A DNA stretch of 64,000 bases from assembly GCF_015500075.1 (NCBI RefSeq), contig NZ_CP045496.1, positions 5,776,001 to 5,840,000 of the forward strand. Reading direction: 5' to 3'. This DNA is from Mesorhizobium sp. INR15 (GTDB lineage Bacteria > Pseudomonadota > Alphaproteobacteria > Rhizobiales > Rhizobiaceae). Positions 16,922 through 26,500 of this stretch are shown one piece after another. The number at the start of each line of letters is the position of its first letter. Within the stretch, counting starts at the first letter, position 1. Position numbers and translations under genes: made by a program. The notes below the pieces were generated by a model, which saw only the letters and a program-made list of their open reading frames with translations, had not been told where the DNA came from and made no database searches.

Positions 16922-17952
16922 TGAGAACTGATCCCGCCGTGTCGCTTGCCGGCTCGGCGGCCCGCACTGCAAGACGCCGCTTTCACCTGCCTCGGGAAAT
17001 CACGGCCATCGTCGCGCTGGTCGTGTTGGTGGCTGCTGTCGATTTCCTCAGGCCGGGGTTTGCCGACCCGACCAATCTGCTTTCCTTGTTGGTCACCGCC
17101 AGCTTCGCCGGCATGCTGGCGCTCGGCATGGTGTTCGTACTCGCCATCCGCGAGATCGACCTTTCCGCCGGTTGGATGTTCCATCTGGCAGCGATGTTCG
17201 CCGTCCTGCTGATGGTTGATGGCATCAACCCCTGGCTTGCCGCTCTTGCCGGTGTGGGCCTGGGTGCGGGCCTCGGCCTGCTCAACGGGCTGCTCGTCAC
17301 CACGCTGCGCCTGCCCGCCATCATTGTCACACTTGGCACCTATCTGATGTTCGATGGGCTGGCGGCCGTGATCGGTAAAGGTCACGCGCTCACAGCCGTC
17401 GATCAGAGCGGCGGCTTCTTCTCGATCATCCAGGGCAAGGTCTTTGGCGTCGTGCCGATTGTCCTGCTGGTATTGACCGCGATGATATTGGCGATGCATG
17501 TCGCGCTTCATCGCACCCGCTTCGGCTACCGCGTTCAGGCTGTCGGCAGCAATCCGGAGGCGGCGATCCATGCCGGCATCCCCGTAACGTGGACGCGACT
17601 GCAGACATTGGTGCTGATGGGCGCCATCTCGGGCCTATCCGGCGTCATCTATGTGGGTTTTCGCGGCGGCATCGACGCGGGTGAAGGCAGCGATTTCGGC
17701 TTGCTGGCCATCGTGGCCGCAATTGTCGGCGGCACATCCATTTCCGGCGGACATGGCTCCGTCATCGGCGCGGCGATCGGCATGATGATCGTCCAGGTGA
17801 TCTTGAGCGGCCTGGTTTTGTCAGGCGTTGACGCAAGCTGGGCCACATTTGTGACCGGTGCCCTGGTGCTGCTGGCTCTGTTGCTGGACAGGCTGATGAG
17901 ATGGCAGCGCGCATGGCGTGCGGAGCGCCGGCAAAAATTACGCCCAAACTGA
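16918..17952 (+). CDS. sugar ABC transporter permease (RbsC-like), first copy
   Basis: The 344-residue membrane protein has about nine to ten hydrophobic segments and CUT2 permease landmarks (LALGMVFVLAIREIDLSAGWM, GLLNGLLVTTLRLPAIIVTLGT, GFRGGIDAGEGSDFGLLAIVAAIVGGTSISGG). It is translated in overlap (ATGA) with the two-domain ATPase. A second permease of the same class at 19162 suggests a heteromeric channel or two nested transporters. Confidence 0.9.
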   Translation: MMRTDPAVSLAGSAARTARRRFHLPREITAIVALVVLVAAVDFLRPGFADPTNLLSLLVTASFAGMLALGMVFVLAIREIDLSAGWMFHLAAMFAVLLMVDGINPWLAALAGVGLGAGLGLLNGLLVTTLRLPAIIVTLGTYLMFDGLAAVIGKGHALTAVDQSGGFFSIIQGKVFGVVPIVLLVLTAMILAMHVALHRTRFGYRVQAVGSNPEAAIHAGIPVTWTRLQTLVLMGAISGLSGVIYVGFRGGIDAGEGSDFGLLAIVAAIVGGTSISGGHGSVIGAAIGMMIVQVILSGLVLSGVDASWATFVTGALVLLALLLDRLMRWQRAWRAERRQKLRPN

Positions 17953-18146
17953 TGCAATCTGATGGTGCCATTGATGGCGCCTCGCCCATCGCCAACTACG
18001 ACTTGCAGATGGAGGCTTGCCATCCGCCGGAAAAGGGAATGCGTTAAGGCATTCGGGCCGGCGCTGGCAAGAAAGATAGGGTCAGGGCTTTGCCTTGATC
18101 CAGGTCGAACGGAATGTACGTCAGTTTCAAAATGGGAGGAAAGCAA

Positions 18147-19079
18147 ATGCTGACAAGGCTACGGTTACTTGTCTTGAGCCTGATCGTCGCGCTGGCCATT
18201 CCGGCAGCGGCGCAGGCCAAGACTTTCTACTGGATTTCGCATGGCGGCCCGGCTGATCCGGTCTGGACCTACTTCCTCGCCGGCGCCAAGCAATGGGCGA
18301 AGGACACCGGCAACACCGTCAACACCTCGTTTCACAATGGCGATGTCGCCTCGCAGCAGGAAGCGGTTCGCGCCGCCCTCTCGGCCAAGGCCGACGGCAT
18401 CGTCACCACCAGCCCAGATCCCGGCAGCCTTGTCGAAATCGTCAAGGAAGCACGCGCGGCGAAAGTGCCGATCATCAACTTCAACACGCCCGACCCGAAG
18501 GCGGACTTCAATGCCTATGTCGGCGGCGACAACGTCACCTTCGGCAAGCATTGGGCGCAATACTTGGTCGACAAGGGCTTGGTGAAGAAGGGCGACTTCG
18601 TCTGGATGCCGGTCGAGATTCCCGGCGCCACCTATGGCGTTCAGGAAGAGGAAGGCATCAAGAGCGTCTTCGGTCCGCTCGGCATAACCTACGAAATCAC
18701 GGAGGCGACGCTTGACCAGGCCGAAGTGATCAACCGTATGGTCGATTACCTCACCGCCAACAAAGCCAAGGTCAAGGCAATCATCGGTCTCGGCGATCTG
18801 GTCACCGGCTCGATCAAGCGGGTGTTCGACCAGGTTGGCGTCAAGCCAGGCGAAATCCCGGTCGTCGGCTGGGGCAACTCGCTCGACACCACCCAGGAAG
18901 TGCTGAACGGCTATGTCAATGCCGGCCAGTGGCAGGACCCGCAGGCGACCAGCTATGTAGCGCTTTCGCTGGCAAACATGGCTGCCGGCGGCATTCCTCC
19001 CGGCTTCAATGTCATCACCGGCGCGCTCTACGAAAAGGACACCGCGCAGATCTACGACAACATTCTGTCCGGCAAGTAA
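18147..19079 (+). CDS. sugar ABC transporter substrate-binding protein (Peripla_BP_4)
   Basis: The 310-residue protein has a Sec signal peptide (positive start, hydrophobic core, cut near AAAQAKTFYW) and the ribose-binding-protein-like body: HNGDVASQQEAVRAALSAKADGIVTTSPDP and VGWGNSLDTTQEVLNGYVNAGQWQDP. The ATG at 18147 has a GGAGG seven bases upstream, so the in-frame ATG at 18114 is not used. It lies between the two permease genes and is followed by a strong stem-loop. The ligand, probably a pentose or related polyol, cannot be told. Confidence 0.88.
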   Translation: MLTRLRLLVLSLIVALAIPAAAQAKTFYWISHGGPADPVWTYFLAGAKQWAKDTGNTVNTSFHNGDVASQQEAVRAALSAKADGIVTTSPDPGSLVEIVKEARAAKVPIINFNTPDPKADFNAYVGGDNVTFGKHWAQYLVDKGLVKKGDFVWMPVEIPGATYGVQEEEGIKSVFGPLGITYEITEATLDQAEVINRMVDYLTANKAKVKAIIGLGDLVTGSIKRVFDQVGVKPGEIPVVGWGNSLDTTQEVLNGYVNAGQWQDPQATSYVALSLANMAAGGIPPGFNVITGALYEKDTAQIYDNILSGK

Positions 19080-19094
19080 CCCGCAGCTCCCATG

Positions 19095-19122
19095 TGCCGC
19101 GCATCCGTCAGGATGCGCGGCA
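19095..19122. other. perfect 12-bp stem-loop after the binding-protein gene
   Basis: TGCCGCGCATCC (19095-19106), a GTCA tetraloop and the exact complement GGATGCGCGGCA (19111-19122) form a very stable hairpin with no T run. Hairpins at this place in binding-protein operons usually protect the upstream mRNA from 3' decay, so that the receptor is made in excess over the membrane proteins. Confidence 0.7.
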
Positions 19123-19161
19123 TATGGTGTCGCCCCTCTCCAACCAAGTCGCGGGTTATCA

Positions 19162-20148
19162 GTGGAAAATCATTCGCTCATCCAACGCCTGATCGCGCGG
19201 CCTGAATTCGGGCCCTTCGTACTGCTCATCGTCGAGATTGCTGTTTTCTGGAGCTTCAATCACGACTTCCTGTCCCCCCAGAACATCTCCAACACACTGG
19301 CCTTCACGGTCGAACTCGGCCTCATCGCGCTGGCCATGACCCTGTTGATGACCTCTGGCGAATTCGACCTTTCGGTCGGCTCGCTGTTCGGATTTTCACC
19401 GGTGTTGATGTGGACGCTGTTCAACAGCGGCCTCACTTCGCTGGAAGTCGGCTTTGTCGCCGCGCTCCTGGTCGCCGCCCTGATCGGGCTGGTCAACGGC
19501 TGGTTCGTGACGCAGCTCAAGATCCCCTCCTTCCTGGTGACACTCGGCATGCTGCTGGTGGTGCGCGGCACCGCCTTGTTCGTCACCGACGGTTTTCCGC
19601 AGCGGACCTGGAGCGCGGAAGGCAGCTGGCTGGCCGAGGTGCTGGTCGGCGACTTCTTCATCGGGCCATTCCGCATATACATGTCGCTGTTCTGGTTCAT
19701 CGCGGCGGCAATCGCGCTCGGCTACGTGCTGACGCAAAGCCGCACCGGCAACTGGATCCAGGCCGCCGGCGGCAACCCAGGTGCCGCACGGGCGCGCGGC
19801 GTCAATGTCAGCGGCGTCAAGATCGGCCTTTTCGTTCTGTCGTCGGTGATGGCATCGCTCGCCGGTGTCATCAGTTCGCTGCGAACATCGGCCGCCAATC
19901 CCAACAGCGGCACCGGCTACGAGCTCGAAGTCATTGCCATGGTGGTGATCGGCGGTACGGCGCTGACCGGCGGGCGCGGCACCATCATCGGCACGGTGCT
20001 CGGCATCCTCATCCTGCGCGTCATGCGCAATGGCATCGTGCTGATCGGCGTGCCCGGTCTTGCCTACAACATCTTCATCGGCGCGATCATCCTTGGCATG
20101 ATGGCGCTTCACTCATGGCTGGAACGCCGGCACCAGGCAGGGACTTGA
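19162..20148 (+). CDS. sugar ABC transporter permease (RbsC-like), second copy
   Basis: This 328-residue CUT2 permease starts at a GTG (19162, VENHSLIQRLIARPEFGP) and shows LGLIALAMTLLMTSGEFDLSVGSLFGFSPV, GWFVTQLKIPSFLVTLGMLLVVRGTALF and GYELEVIAMVVIGGTALTGGRGT. The ribosome binding site is weak, and the long in-frame extension to 19009 lies within the binding-protein gene. It ends three bases before the single-domain ATPase gene. It is clearly a different paralogue from the permease at 16918. Confidence 0.88.
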   Translation: MENHSLIQRLIARPEFGPFVLLIVEIAVFWSFNHDFLSPQNISNTLAFTVELGLIALAMTLLMTSGEFDLSVGSLFGFSPVLMWTLFNSGLTSLEVGFVAALLVAALIGLVNGWFVTQLKIPSFLVTLGMLLVVRGTALFVTDGFPQRTWSAEGSWLAEVLVGDFFIGPFRIYMSLFWFIAAAIALGYVLTQSRTGNWIQAAGGNPGAARARGVNVSGVKIGLFVLSSVMASLAGVISSLRTSAANPNSGTGYELEVIAMVVIGGTALTGGRGTIIGTVLGILILRVMRNGIVLIGVPGLAYNIFIGAIILGMMALHSWLERRHQAGT

Positions 20149-20151
20149 ACC

Positions 20152-20946
20152 ATGGCCGAGCCACTGATCCGCATGCAGAACATTCGCAAGTCCTACGGAC
20201 GCGTGCAGGCGCTGGAGGATGCGAATTTCCATGTCAACGTGAAGGAGATCGTCGGGCTGCTCGGCGACAATGGCGCCGGCAAATCGACGCTCATCAAGGT
20301 GCTGTCGGGTGCCGTGCCACTGACCAGCGGCGACATTTTCATCCGTGGCAAGAAGGTGAATTTCCGCAGCACCAGCGACGCCATCGCGCATGGCATCGAA
20401 ACGATCTACCAGGACTCGGCGCTGGTGACGCAATTGTCGATCGCCCGCAACCTGTTCCTCGGCCGCGAGCCAATCAAGCCGCCGCGCTTTCTCAACCGCA
20501 TGGACCAGGACGCCATGAACGTCGTGGCCCGCGATCTGCTGAAGCAGGTCGGCATTTCCAAGAACATCCCGCCAACGACGCCGATCGGTTCGCTGTCAGG
20601 CGGTGAACGCCAGGCGGTGGCGATAGCCCGCGCCATGCATTTCGACAGCGACCTCATTATCCTTGACGAGCCGACCAACAATCTCGGTGTCGCCGAGACG
20701 CAAGGCGTGCTGAGCTTCGTGCGCAACGCCCGCGATTCCGGCCATTCCTGCATCTTTATCGCTCACAATATCCATCACGTCTTCCAGGTGGTGGACCGCA
20801 TCGTCGTCATGCGCCGGGGCAAGGTGGTGGCGGATGATATCGACCCGAAGAAAACCACTGTCGCGGAAGTCGAACGGATCATCACCGGCATGTCGGAAAA
20901 GGAAATCCGCGACGCCGTCGTAGAAGGCTCATCGCCGCGGCATTGA
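20152..20946 (+). CDS. sugar ABC transporter ATP-binding protein (single domain, FrcA-like)
   Basis: The 264-residue ATPase has one ABC domain: Walker A GDNGAGKST (about 38-46), Q-loop IYQDSALV, signature LSGGERQ and Walker B LIILDEPTNNLG. Single-domain CUT2 ATPases such as FrcA (fructose/mannose/ribose uptake in Sinorhizobium) have this length. With the permease just upstream and the binding protein it could form a complete transporter, leaving the first ATPase-permease pair as a second one or as alternative subunits. Confidence 0.9.
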   Translation: MAEPLIRMQNIRKSYGRVQALEDANFHVNVKEIVGLLGDNGAGKSTLIKVLSGAVPLTSGDIFIRGKKVNFRSTSDAIAHGIETIYQDSALVTQLSIARNLFLGREPIKPPRFLNRMDQDAMNVVARDLLKQVGISKNIPPTTPIGSLSGGERQAVAIARAMHFDSDLIILDEPTNNLGVAETQGVLSFVRNARDSGHSCIFIAHNIHHVFQVVDRIVVMRRGKVVADDIDPKKTTVAEVERIITGMSEKEIRDAVVEGSSPRH

Positions 20947-20954
20947 GCCATTCT

Positions 20955-20968
20955 GTCGAGCTTTCGAC
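20955..20968. promoter_or_regulatory. short inverted repeat upstream of lacI-type gene
   Basis: GTCGA-GCTT-TCGAC is a perfect 5-4-5 palindrome in the 90-base gap before the LacI-family gene. It could be an operator for that regulator or a weak processing hairpin. There is no other copy nearby to support either reading. Confidence 0.25.
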
Positions 20969-21036
20969 GACGAGGCCGCCATCATGGCCAGCATCAGATC
21001 ACATCGCCTGTCTGGCACAGGATCCCATCAGCCCCT

Positions 21037-22071
21037 ATGACTACCACCATGAAAGCCACTGTCTCCGACATCGCCAGGAGTTGCGGGCTGTCGACCGCCA
21101 CGGTCGACCGCGTGCTCAACAACCGGGCAGGCGCCAGCGCGGCCAATCGCCAGCGAGTCATGGAGGCGGCCAAGCAGCTCGGCTATCTGCCGGTCGCCGA
21201 CCAGGTGACACTGCCCTCGAAACCGGCCCATCTGGAATTCCTGCTGCCGATCGGCACCAATGCTTTCATGCGGGACCTTGCCGGACATATCGAGGATTAT
21301 GCGGCGCGCTTGCCACTGGTCGCGTCGTGCCGGATCCACAACCTCACCGGCATTTCGCCAAACGCGCTGCAGTCGTCGGTCGAAAACCTGTCACTGCGGA
21401 CCAACGGGGTCGGGGTGATAGCGGTCGATCATCCGCGAACCCGCAATATCCTGCGTGATATCGTCGAAGCAGGCATGCGCCTGGTCACGCTGGTGTCCGA
21501 CGTTCCGGCTGCACCCCGCTCGGCCTATGTCGGCATTGACAACCGGGTGGCCGGACGAACCGCGGCGCTGTTGATGGGACGGTTCCTCGGTGGCCGCACC
21601 GGTCATCTGGCAATGGTCGTGGGGTCACGCTCCTATCGCGGCCATGAAGAGCGCGAAATGGGCTTCCGCTCGGTGCTCAGCGAAGAGTTCCCCAATCTCA
21701 CCATCTCGAGCGCGGTCGAAATCAACGACGAGCCGGAAGTGAGCTATACCGCGACCATGAAGGCGCTTCACAACGAACCGGAATTGCTGGGTATCTATTG
21801 TGTCGGAGCCGGGCGCTCGGGCGTGGCGAAAGCGCTCAGGGAGATCAAGCCGGTGAAGAAGCCGATATTCATCTGCCATGACCTGACCCGCGAAACGCGT
21901 GGTTACCTCGTCGACGACCTGCTTGATGTCGTCATTGACCAGAATGCCAGGCTGATTGCGGAGCAATCGGTCATCCGGCTGCTCGGCTCGATTGCCTCTT
22001 CCGCGCCCTATCTGACGCGGAAATTCATTGAACCAAGGCTGATCTTGCGAGAGAACGTGCCAGTGCAGTGA
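21037..22071 (+). CDS. LacI-family transcriptional regulator
   Basis: The 344-residue protein has the LacI helix-turn-helix and hinge (ATVSDIARSCGLSTATVDRVLNNRAG, about 7-32) and a periplasmic-binding-like effector domain (about 65-335). It closes the sugar ABC operon and most likely controls it in response to the transported sugar. Two ATG codons (21037, 21049) are possible starts; neither has a good ribosome binding site. A Cuckoo-type sRNA gene follows about 115 bases downstream on the same strand. Confidence 0.88.
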   Translation: MTTTMKATVSDIARSCGLSTATVDRVLNNRAGASAANRQRVMEAAKQLGYLPVADQVTLPSKPAHLEFLLPIGTNAFMRDLAGHIEDYAARLPLVASCRIHNLTGISPNALQSSVENLSLRTNGVGVIAVDHPRTRNILRDIVEAGMRLVTLVSDVPAAPRSAYVGIDNRVAGRTAALLMGRFLGGRTGHLAMVVGSRSYRGHEEREMGFRSVLSEEFPNLTISSAVEINDEPEVSYTATMKALHNEPELLGIYCVGAGRSGVAKALREIKPVKKPIFICHDLTRETRGYLVDDLLDVVIDQNARLIAEQSVIRLLGSIASSAPYLTRKFIEPRLILRENVPVQ

Positions 22072-22151
22072 CGCAGATCTCGTTCTGCAACAGGGCACAA
22101 CTTTCGCGGGCGTTACGGCAAATCTGCACAGCAGCCATGCACGATCCTTAA

Positions 22152-22180
22152 TTGCCGAATCGTTGGGCACACCGTAGATA
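22152..22180 (+). promoter_or_regulatory. promoter of the anti-SD small RNA
   Basis: TTGCCG (22152-22157) and TAGATA (22175-22180) are spaced by exactly 17 bases and sit seven bases upstream of the first stem of the predicted sRNA, in the right place for a housekeeping-type promoter. The predicted start of transcription is near 22187. Confidence 0.55.
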
Positions 22181-22186
22181 TTGGTT

Positions 22187-22301
22187 GTCGGCCATCTACT
22201 CCTCCCAGATGCGATGCCGACGCTGAATGGGGTGCACCTCCTCCCGCGCCACATTCGAAATCGAGCCCGCTGCCACCTCCTCCCGGCAGCGGGCTTTTTT
22301 A
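22187..22301 (+). ncRNA. Cuckoo/ar14 (CcsR/NfeR)-type small RNA with three anti-Shine-Dalgarno loops
   Basis: The ~115-base region folds into three consecutive hairpins, each with an A(C/CC)UCCUCCC loop, complementary to Shine-Dalgarno sequences. Stem 1 pairs 22187-22197 with 22207-22221 (loop 22198-22206). Stem 2 pairs 22231-22235 with 22246-22250, extended by ATG/CAT (loop 22236-22245). Stem 3 is an 11-bp rho-independent terminator (22264-22274 with 22285-22295, loop 22275-22284) followed by a T run. Repeated CUCCUCCC loops including the terminator loop define the alphaproteobacterial Cuckoo RNAs (CcsR of Rhodobacter, ar14/NfeR of Sinorhizobium), which repress translation of transporter mRNAs. 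A -35/-10 pair is correctly placed. No protein frame here is credible. Confidence 0.85.
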
Positions 22302-22411
22302 TTGCCCGGTCATACCGCCAAGGTTGCGGCAGTTCCCCGCAAGAGCGGCGGCCGCAAACGGCAACGCTCCAATCCATGAGTTCCGTTGCCCCACAAGATC
22401 CGTAGGGCGGG

Positions 22412-23008
22412 TCAGCCTGCGCTGGCGCCGCCCCTGAAGGACAGGATCAAACCCTCCGCCATGCGCACGAATTGCGTGCTGGGGCCTTCAGTGCCAACGG
22501 TCTGCACGCTGACGCGCGCGCCTTCGAATAGCAGCGAAAGCGTATCGGCAAGAAGTTCCGCCTGACCTATACCGGCACCCCGGCAGAGCGCAACCAGACG
22601 TTCCCGCTGGGCTTCCTTGAGTTCCTTGATCACGCGCCTGGCCGGGTGGTCGGGTTCAGTCAACTCAGCCGCGGCGTTGGCCATATCGCAGCCACGGCCG
22701 TCGGTGTTGAGCATCTCAGCCGCCTTGCGGACCCAGGCATGCAATTGCGCGAGCTTGTCGCCTGGATGCTCTGCCTCGAACATTTCCCACATCGCGCCGG
22801 CCTTGGATGCAGTGGCGCGCAGGCATTCGATGATCAGATCATCCTTGGACTCGAAATGACGGTAGAGCGTCATCTTGTTCGTGCCGGCAGCTTCAGTGAT
22901 GGCGTCGACGCCGACGCCCTTGATGCCGTGCTTATGGAACATGTCACGTGCCGTCTCCAGGATCCGGTCCCGGGGACGAGCGCGCTCCACGACGCCGTCA
23001 GTCATCAT
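22412..23008 (-). CDS. TetR-family transcriptional repressor
   Basis: The 198-residue protein has a TetR helix-turn-helix (about 30-57, VDAITEAAGTNKMTLYRHFESKDDLI) and a helical ligand-binding C-terminal domain. The start (ATG at 23008 or 23005) follows AAAGGAGATC. It is divergent from the RND efflux operon, and the gap contains two copies of a GTTAC-N6-GTAAC palindrome, the expected size for TetR operators. It is therefore very likely the local repressor of the pump and of itself, released by a pump substrate. Confidence 0.9.
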   Translation of the reverse strand: MMTDGVVERARPRDRILETARDMFHKHGIKGVGVDAITEAAGTNKMTLYRHFESKDDLIIECLRATASKAGAMWEMFEAEHPGDKLAQLHAWVRKAAEMLNTDGRGCDMANAAAELTEPDHPARRVIKELKEAQRERLVALCRGAGIGQAELLADTLSLLFEGARVSVQTVGTEGPSTQFVRMAEGLILSFRGGASAG

Positions 23009-23044
23009 GATCTCCTTTCGTTTCCAAAAAAATCCGGCGACCTC

Positions 23045-23096
23045 TTGACTAGGGTGTTACCGGTCTGTAACTTCCAGAATGTTACTTACTGGTAAC
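23045..23096. promoter_or_regulatory. RND-pump promoter with tandem TetR operators
   Basis: TTGACT (23045-23050) and TAACTT (23068-23073), 17 bases apart, form a rightward promoter. Two 16-bp palindromes of the form GTTAC-N6-GTAAC lie at 23056-23071 (inside the spacer and -10) and 23081-23096 (over the start of transcription), with centres 25 bp apart. Binding of a TetR dimer at either site would block the promoter. Confidence 0.75.
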
Positions 23097-23249
23097 ACCT
23101 ATGTCGCCCTCCGTCAATAACAAGGCCGTGAACTGGTCCTGCCAGATCGGGATGGGCGAAAAATTGCAGTTCATGCGGCTTCGGCCGGTGACGAGATGAA
23201 AAACGGTTCGCGAGCATGGGCTGCGAATTGACAGACAAGGAGCCGGCCA

Positions 23250-23501
23250 ATGCCACAGCGCCGCGATCTTACCATAGATGAGGCCGTCCGGGATCCGATG
23301 ATCCGGCTGGTCATGAAAGCAGATGGGGTCGACCCCCGCGCCTTCGAGAAAATGCTTCGTTCACTCGCCAATACACATCGCGAGGTGCCGTTGCTGCGTT
23401 CGCATGAAGAACCCATCGAAGGGCGCGGCGAGAGATTGTCCAGAGTTGCCAGTGCCTTCGGCAAGGCAAGAGCAGTCGGCGAGGCGTGTGTGTCGTGGTA
23501 A
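23250..23501 (+). CDS. small hypothetical protein leading the RND operon (83 aa)
   Basis: The gene has a good AGGAG ribosome binding site eight bases before its ATG and encodes a charged soluble protein opening MPQRRDLTIDEAVRDPMIRLVM and continuing DGVDPRAFEKMLRSLA. This pattern (DP-x-I-R-x-V-x-x-AD-x-V-D) recalls short uncharacterised rhizobial proteins, from memory only. Its last five codons overlap the GTG start of the RND pump gene, so it may couple translation of the pump. No known RND operon component fits it. Confidence 0.55.
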   Translation: MPQRRDLTIDEAVRDPMIRLVMKADGVDPRAFEKMLRSLANTHREVPLLRSHEEPIEGRGERLSRVASAFGKARAVGEACVSW

Positions 23502-26500
23502 ATTTCTTCATTCACCGTCCCATCTTCGCGTCGGCGATCGCCATCATCATGGTGCTCGCCGGCACGATTTGTTATTTCCTGCTGCCCGTCTCGCAGTTCC
23601 CCGACATTACACCGCCGCAGGTCGTCGTCAGCGCCCACTATCCGGGCGCCAGCGCGCAAGTGGTGGCCGATACGGTGACGACGCCGCTGGAACAGCAGAT
23701 CAACGGCGTCCAGGGCATGACCTATATGTCGTCGTCGAGCTCCAATGACGGCTCGTCGACCATCACCATCACCTTTGATGTCGGCTATTCCCTGAGCACC
23801 GCCGCGGTCGATGTGCAGAACCGTGTTTCGCAGGCGGCTTCGTCGCTGCCGGCCATCGTCAACCAGGGCGGCGTGACGATCAAGAAACAGAACCCCAACT
23901 TCGTCCTCATCGTCAACCTGACCTCGCCCGACAGTTCGGTCGATCCGGTGGCGCTGAGCAACCTTGCCTATCTTCAGGTCGTCGATCCCTTGAAGCGCCT
24001 GCCCGGCGTCGGCGATGTGCAGATTTTCGGCGAGCGGCGCTATTCGATGCGTGTCTGGCTCGATCCGGACAAGCTCGCCAATCTTGGCATCACCGCCGTT
24101 GACGTGCAGAACGCCATTGCCGAGCAGAACGTGCAGGTGGCGGCCGGCAAGATCGGCCAGTCGCCGGCGCCTGCCGGCACCGCCTTCGAAATGCAGGTCA
24201 ATGCCGTCGGCCGGCTGAGCGATCCCAAGGAGTTCGGTGACATCGTCGTGCGCGCCAATGCGACCACCGGCTCGCTGGTGCGGTTGCGCGACGTTGCCCG
24301 CATCGAACTCGGCGCGCTGCAATATTCGTCGTCGGCCTTCTTCGGCAAGGACCCGACCGTGGTGCTCGCGGTCTACCAGATGCCAGGCTCCAACGCGCTC
24401 GATCTGCAGCAGCGCGTCAAGGACAAGATGCAGGAACTGTCCGGGCGTTTCCCCAAGGGCGTCGCCTACGCGATGCATTACGACACGACGCGCTTCGTCT
24501 CGGCCTCGATGCATGATGTGCTGATCACGCTCGGCGAAGCGCTGGTGCTTGTCGTCGCCGTGGTGTTCCTGTTCCTGCAGAGCTGGCGCACGACCATCAT
24601 CCCGACCATCGCCATCCCGGTGTCGCTTGTTGCGACCCTTGTGGTCATGGAGATGCTGGGCTTTTCGCTCAACATGCTCTCCCTGCTCGGCATGGTGCTG
24701 GCGATCGGCCTTGTCGTCGACGACGCGATTGTCGTGGTCGAGAATGTCGAGCGGCAGCTCGAGGCCGGGCTCAAACCGGTGGCTGCGACCAAGGCCGCCA
24801 TGGCCGAGGTCACCGGGCCGATCATCGCGACCACTGCGGTGCTGATGGCGGTGTTCGTGCCAGTCGCCTTCATTCCAGGCGTGTCGGGCAAACTCTACAA
24901 TCAGTTCGCACTGACGGTGGCGATTTCGGTCGGCATCTCGGCCTTCAATTCGCTGACGCTCAGCCCCGCGCTCAGCGCCGCTTTCCTGCGCCATCGCGGC
25001 GAGACGCAGTTCGCTCCGTTCCGTTGGTTCAACACCGGCTTCGACCGGCTGTCGCATGCCTATGCCCATGGCGTGCGTTTCCTCATCCGGTTGCGCTGGA
25101 TCATGCTCGGCCTGTTCGCGGCCGGACTGGTCGCCACCTATTTCGTCTGGCAGAAACTGCCCTCGACATTCCTTCCCGTCGAAGACCAGGGCTACTTCTT
25201 CGTCGTCATCCAGCTGCCTGACGGCGCATCGCTGGAACGCACCGATGCAGTGGCGCAGAAGGCTCGCGACATCTTGCAGGCAACACCAGGCGTCGACATC
25301 GTTGGTTCGATCAGCGGCCTGAACTTCCTGACCAGCGCAGCGCAGTCGAACTCGGCTGTCGAGTTCGCCATCCTGAAGCCATGGGAAGAGCGCGGGCCGG
25401 ACCAGAGCGCCTCGAAGCTCGTCTCCGACGTACGCGGCAAGCTGATGCAGATTCCCGAAGCCTTCGCGCTGAGTTTCGATCCGCCCTCGATCCCGGGCAT
25501 CGGCACCACCGGCGGCTTTGAATTCGTCGTCGAGGATCTTACCGGCCGTGGCAGTTCCGCACTCAATGACGCGACACAGGCCGTCATCGCCGAAGCGCGC
25601 AAGCAGCCGGAAATCAATCCGCAGCAACTGTTCTCGCCATTCTCGACGTCGACGCCGCAGTTCAACTACGACCTCGACCGCAGCAAGGCGAAACTGCTCG
25701 GCCTCAACCTGCCGGACGTGTTCAACACGCTGCAGATTTATCTGGGCTCGCTTTATGTGAACGATTTCAACCTGTTTGGCCGCACATTCCGAGTGACCAT
25801 CCAGGCCGACAAAGATGCCCGTGCGGGTGCCGCCGACATTTCACGGCTCTATGTGCGCAATGCCTCCGGCGGCATGGTGCCACTCAGCACACTCGGCAAA
25901 CTGGTGCCGTTCGTCGGCCCTGAAACCGTGCCGCATTATAACAACAACGCGTCGGCCACGATCAATGGCGGCGCCGCACCCGGCTTCTCCTCGGGCCAGG
26001 CGGTGGCGGCAATGGAGCGGGCAGCCGCGACGGCCCTGCCAAGGGATTTCGGTTTCGAATGGACCGGCATCACCTTCCAGGAGTTGAAGGCCGGTTCGAT
26101 CGCATCCGTCGTCTTCGGCCTCGCCATCGTCTTCGTCTTCCTGATCCTCGCCGCGCAGTATGAAAGCTGGGCGATGCCGTTCATGGTGCTGCTGGCGGTG
26201 CCGCTTGCCTTGTTCGGCGCGTTCGCGGTGCTGTGGCTGCGTGGCATGCAGATCGACGTCTACTCGCAGATCGGCTTCGTCATGCTGATTGGTCTGGCGG
26301 CGAAGAACGCCATTCTGATCGTCGAATTCGCCCGGCGACGGCGCGAAGAAGGCCTCAGCATCGTCGAAGCGGCAATGGAAGCGGCACGGCTGCGGCTGCG
26401 CCCGATCCTGATGACGGCCTTCGCCTTCATCCTCGGCGTGCTGCCGCTGATGTTTGCCACCGGCGCCGGTGCCGCCAGCCGTCAGTCGATCGGCACCACC

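Noticed and set aside
22181..22405. A 74-codon plus-strand frame over the small RNA
   Set aside because: The region has a promoter, three anti-SD hairpins and a terminator in the middle of the frame, so it is an RNA gene.
23171..25627. Minus-strand open frame of 818 codons opposite the RND pump gene
   Set aside because: Its translation is Arg/His/Asp-rich with no domain; it is the antisense shadow of a high-GC gene with strong third-position bias.
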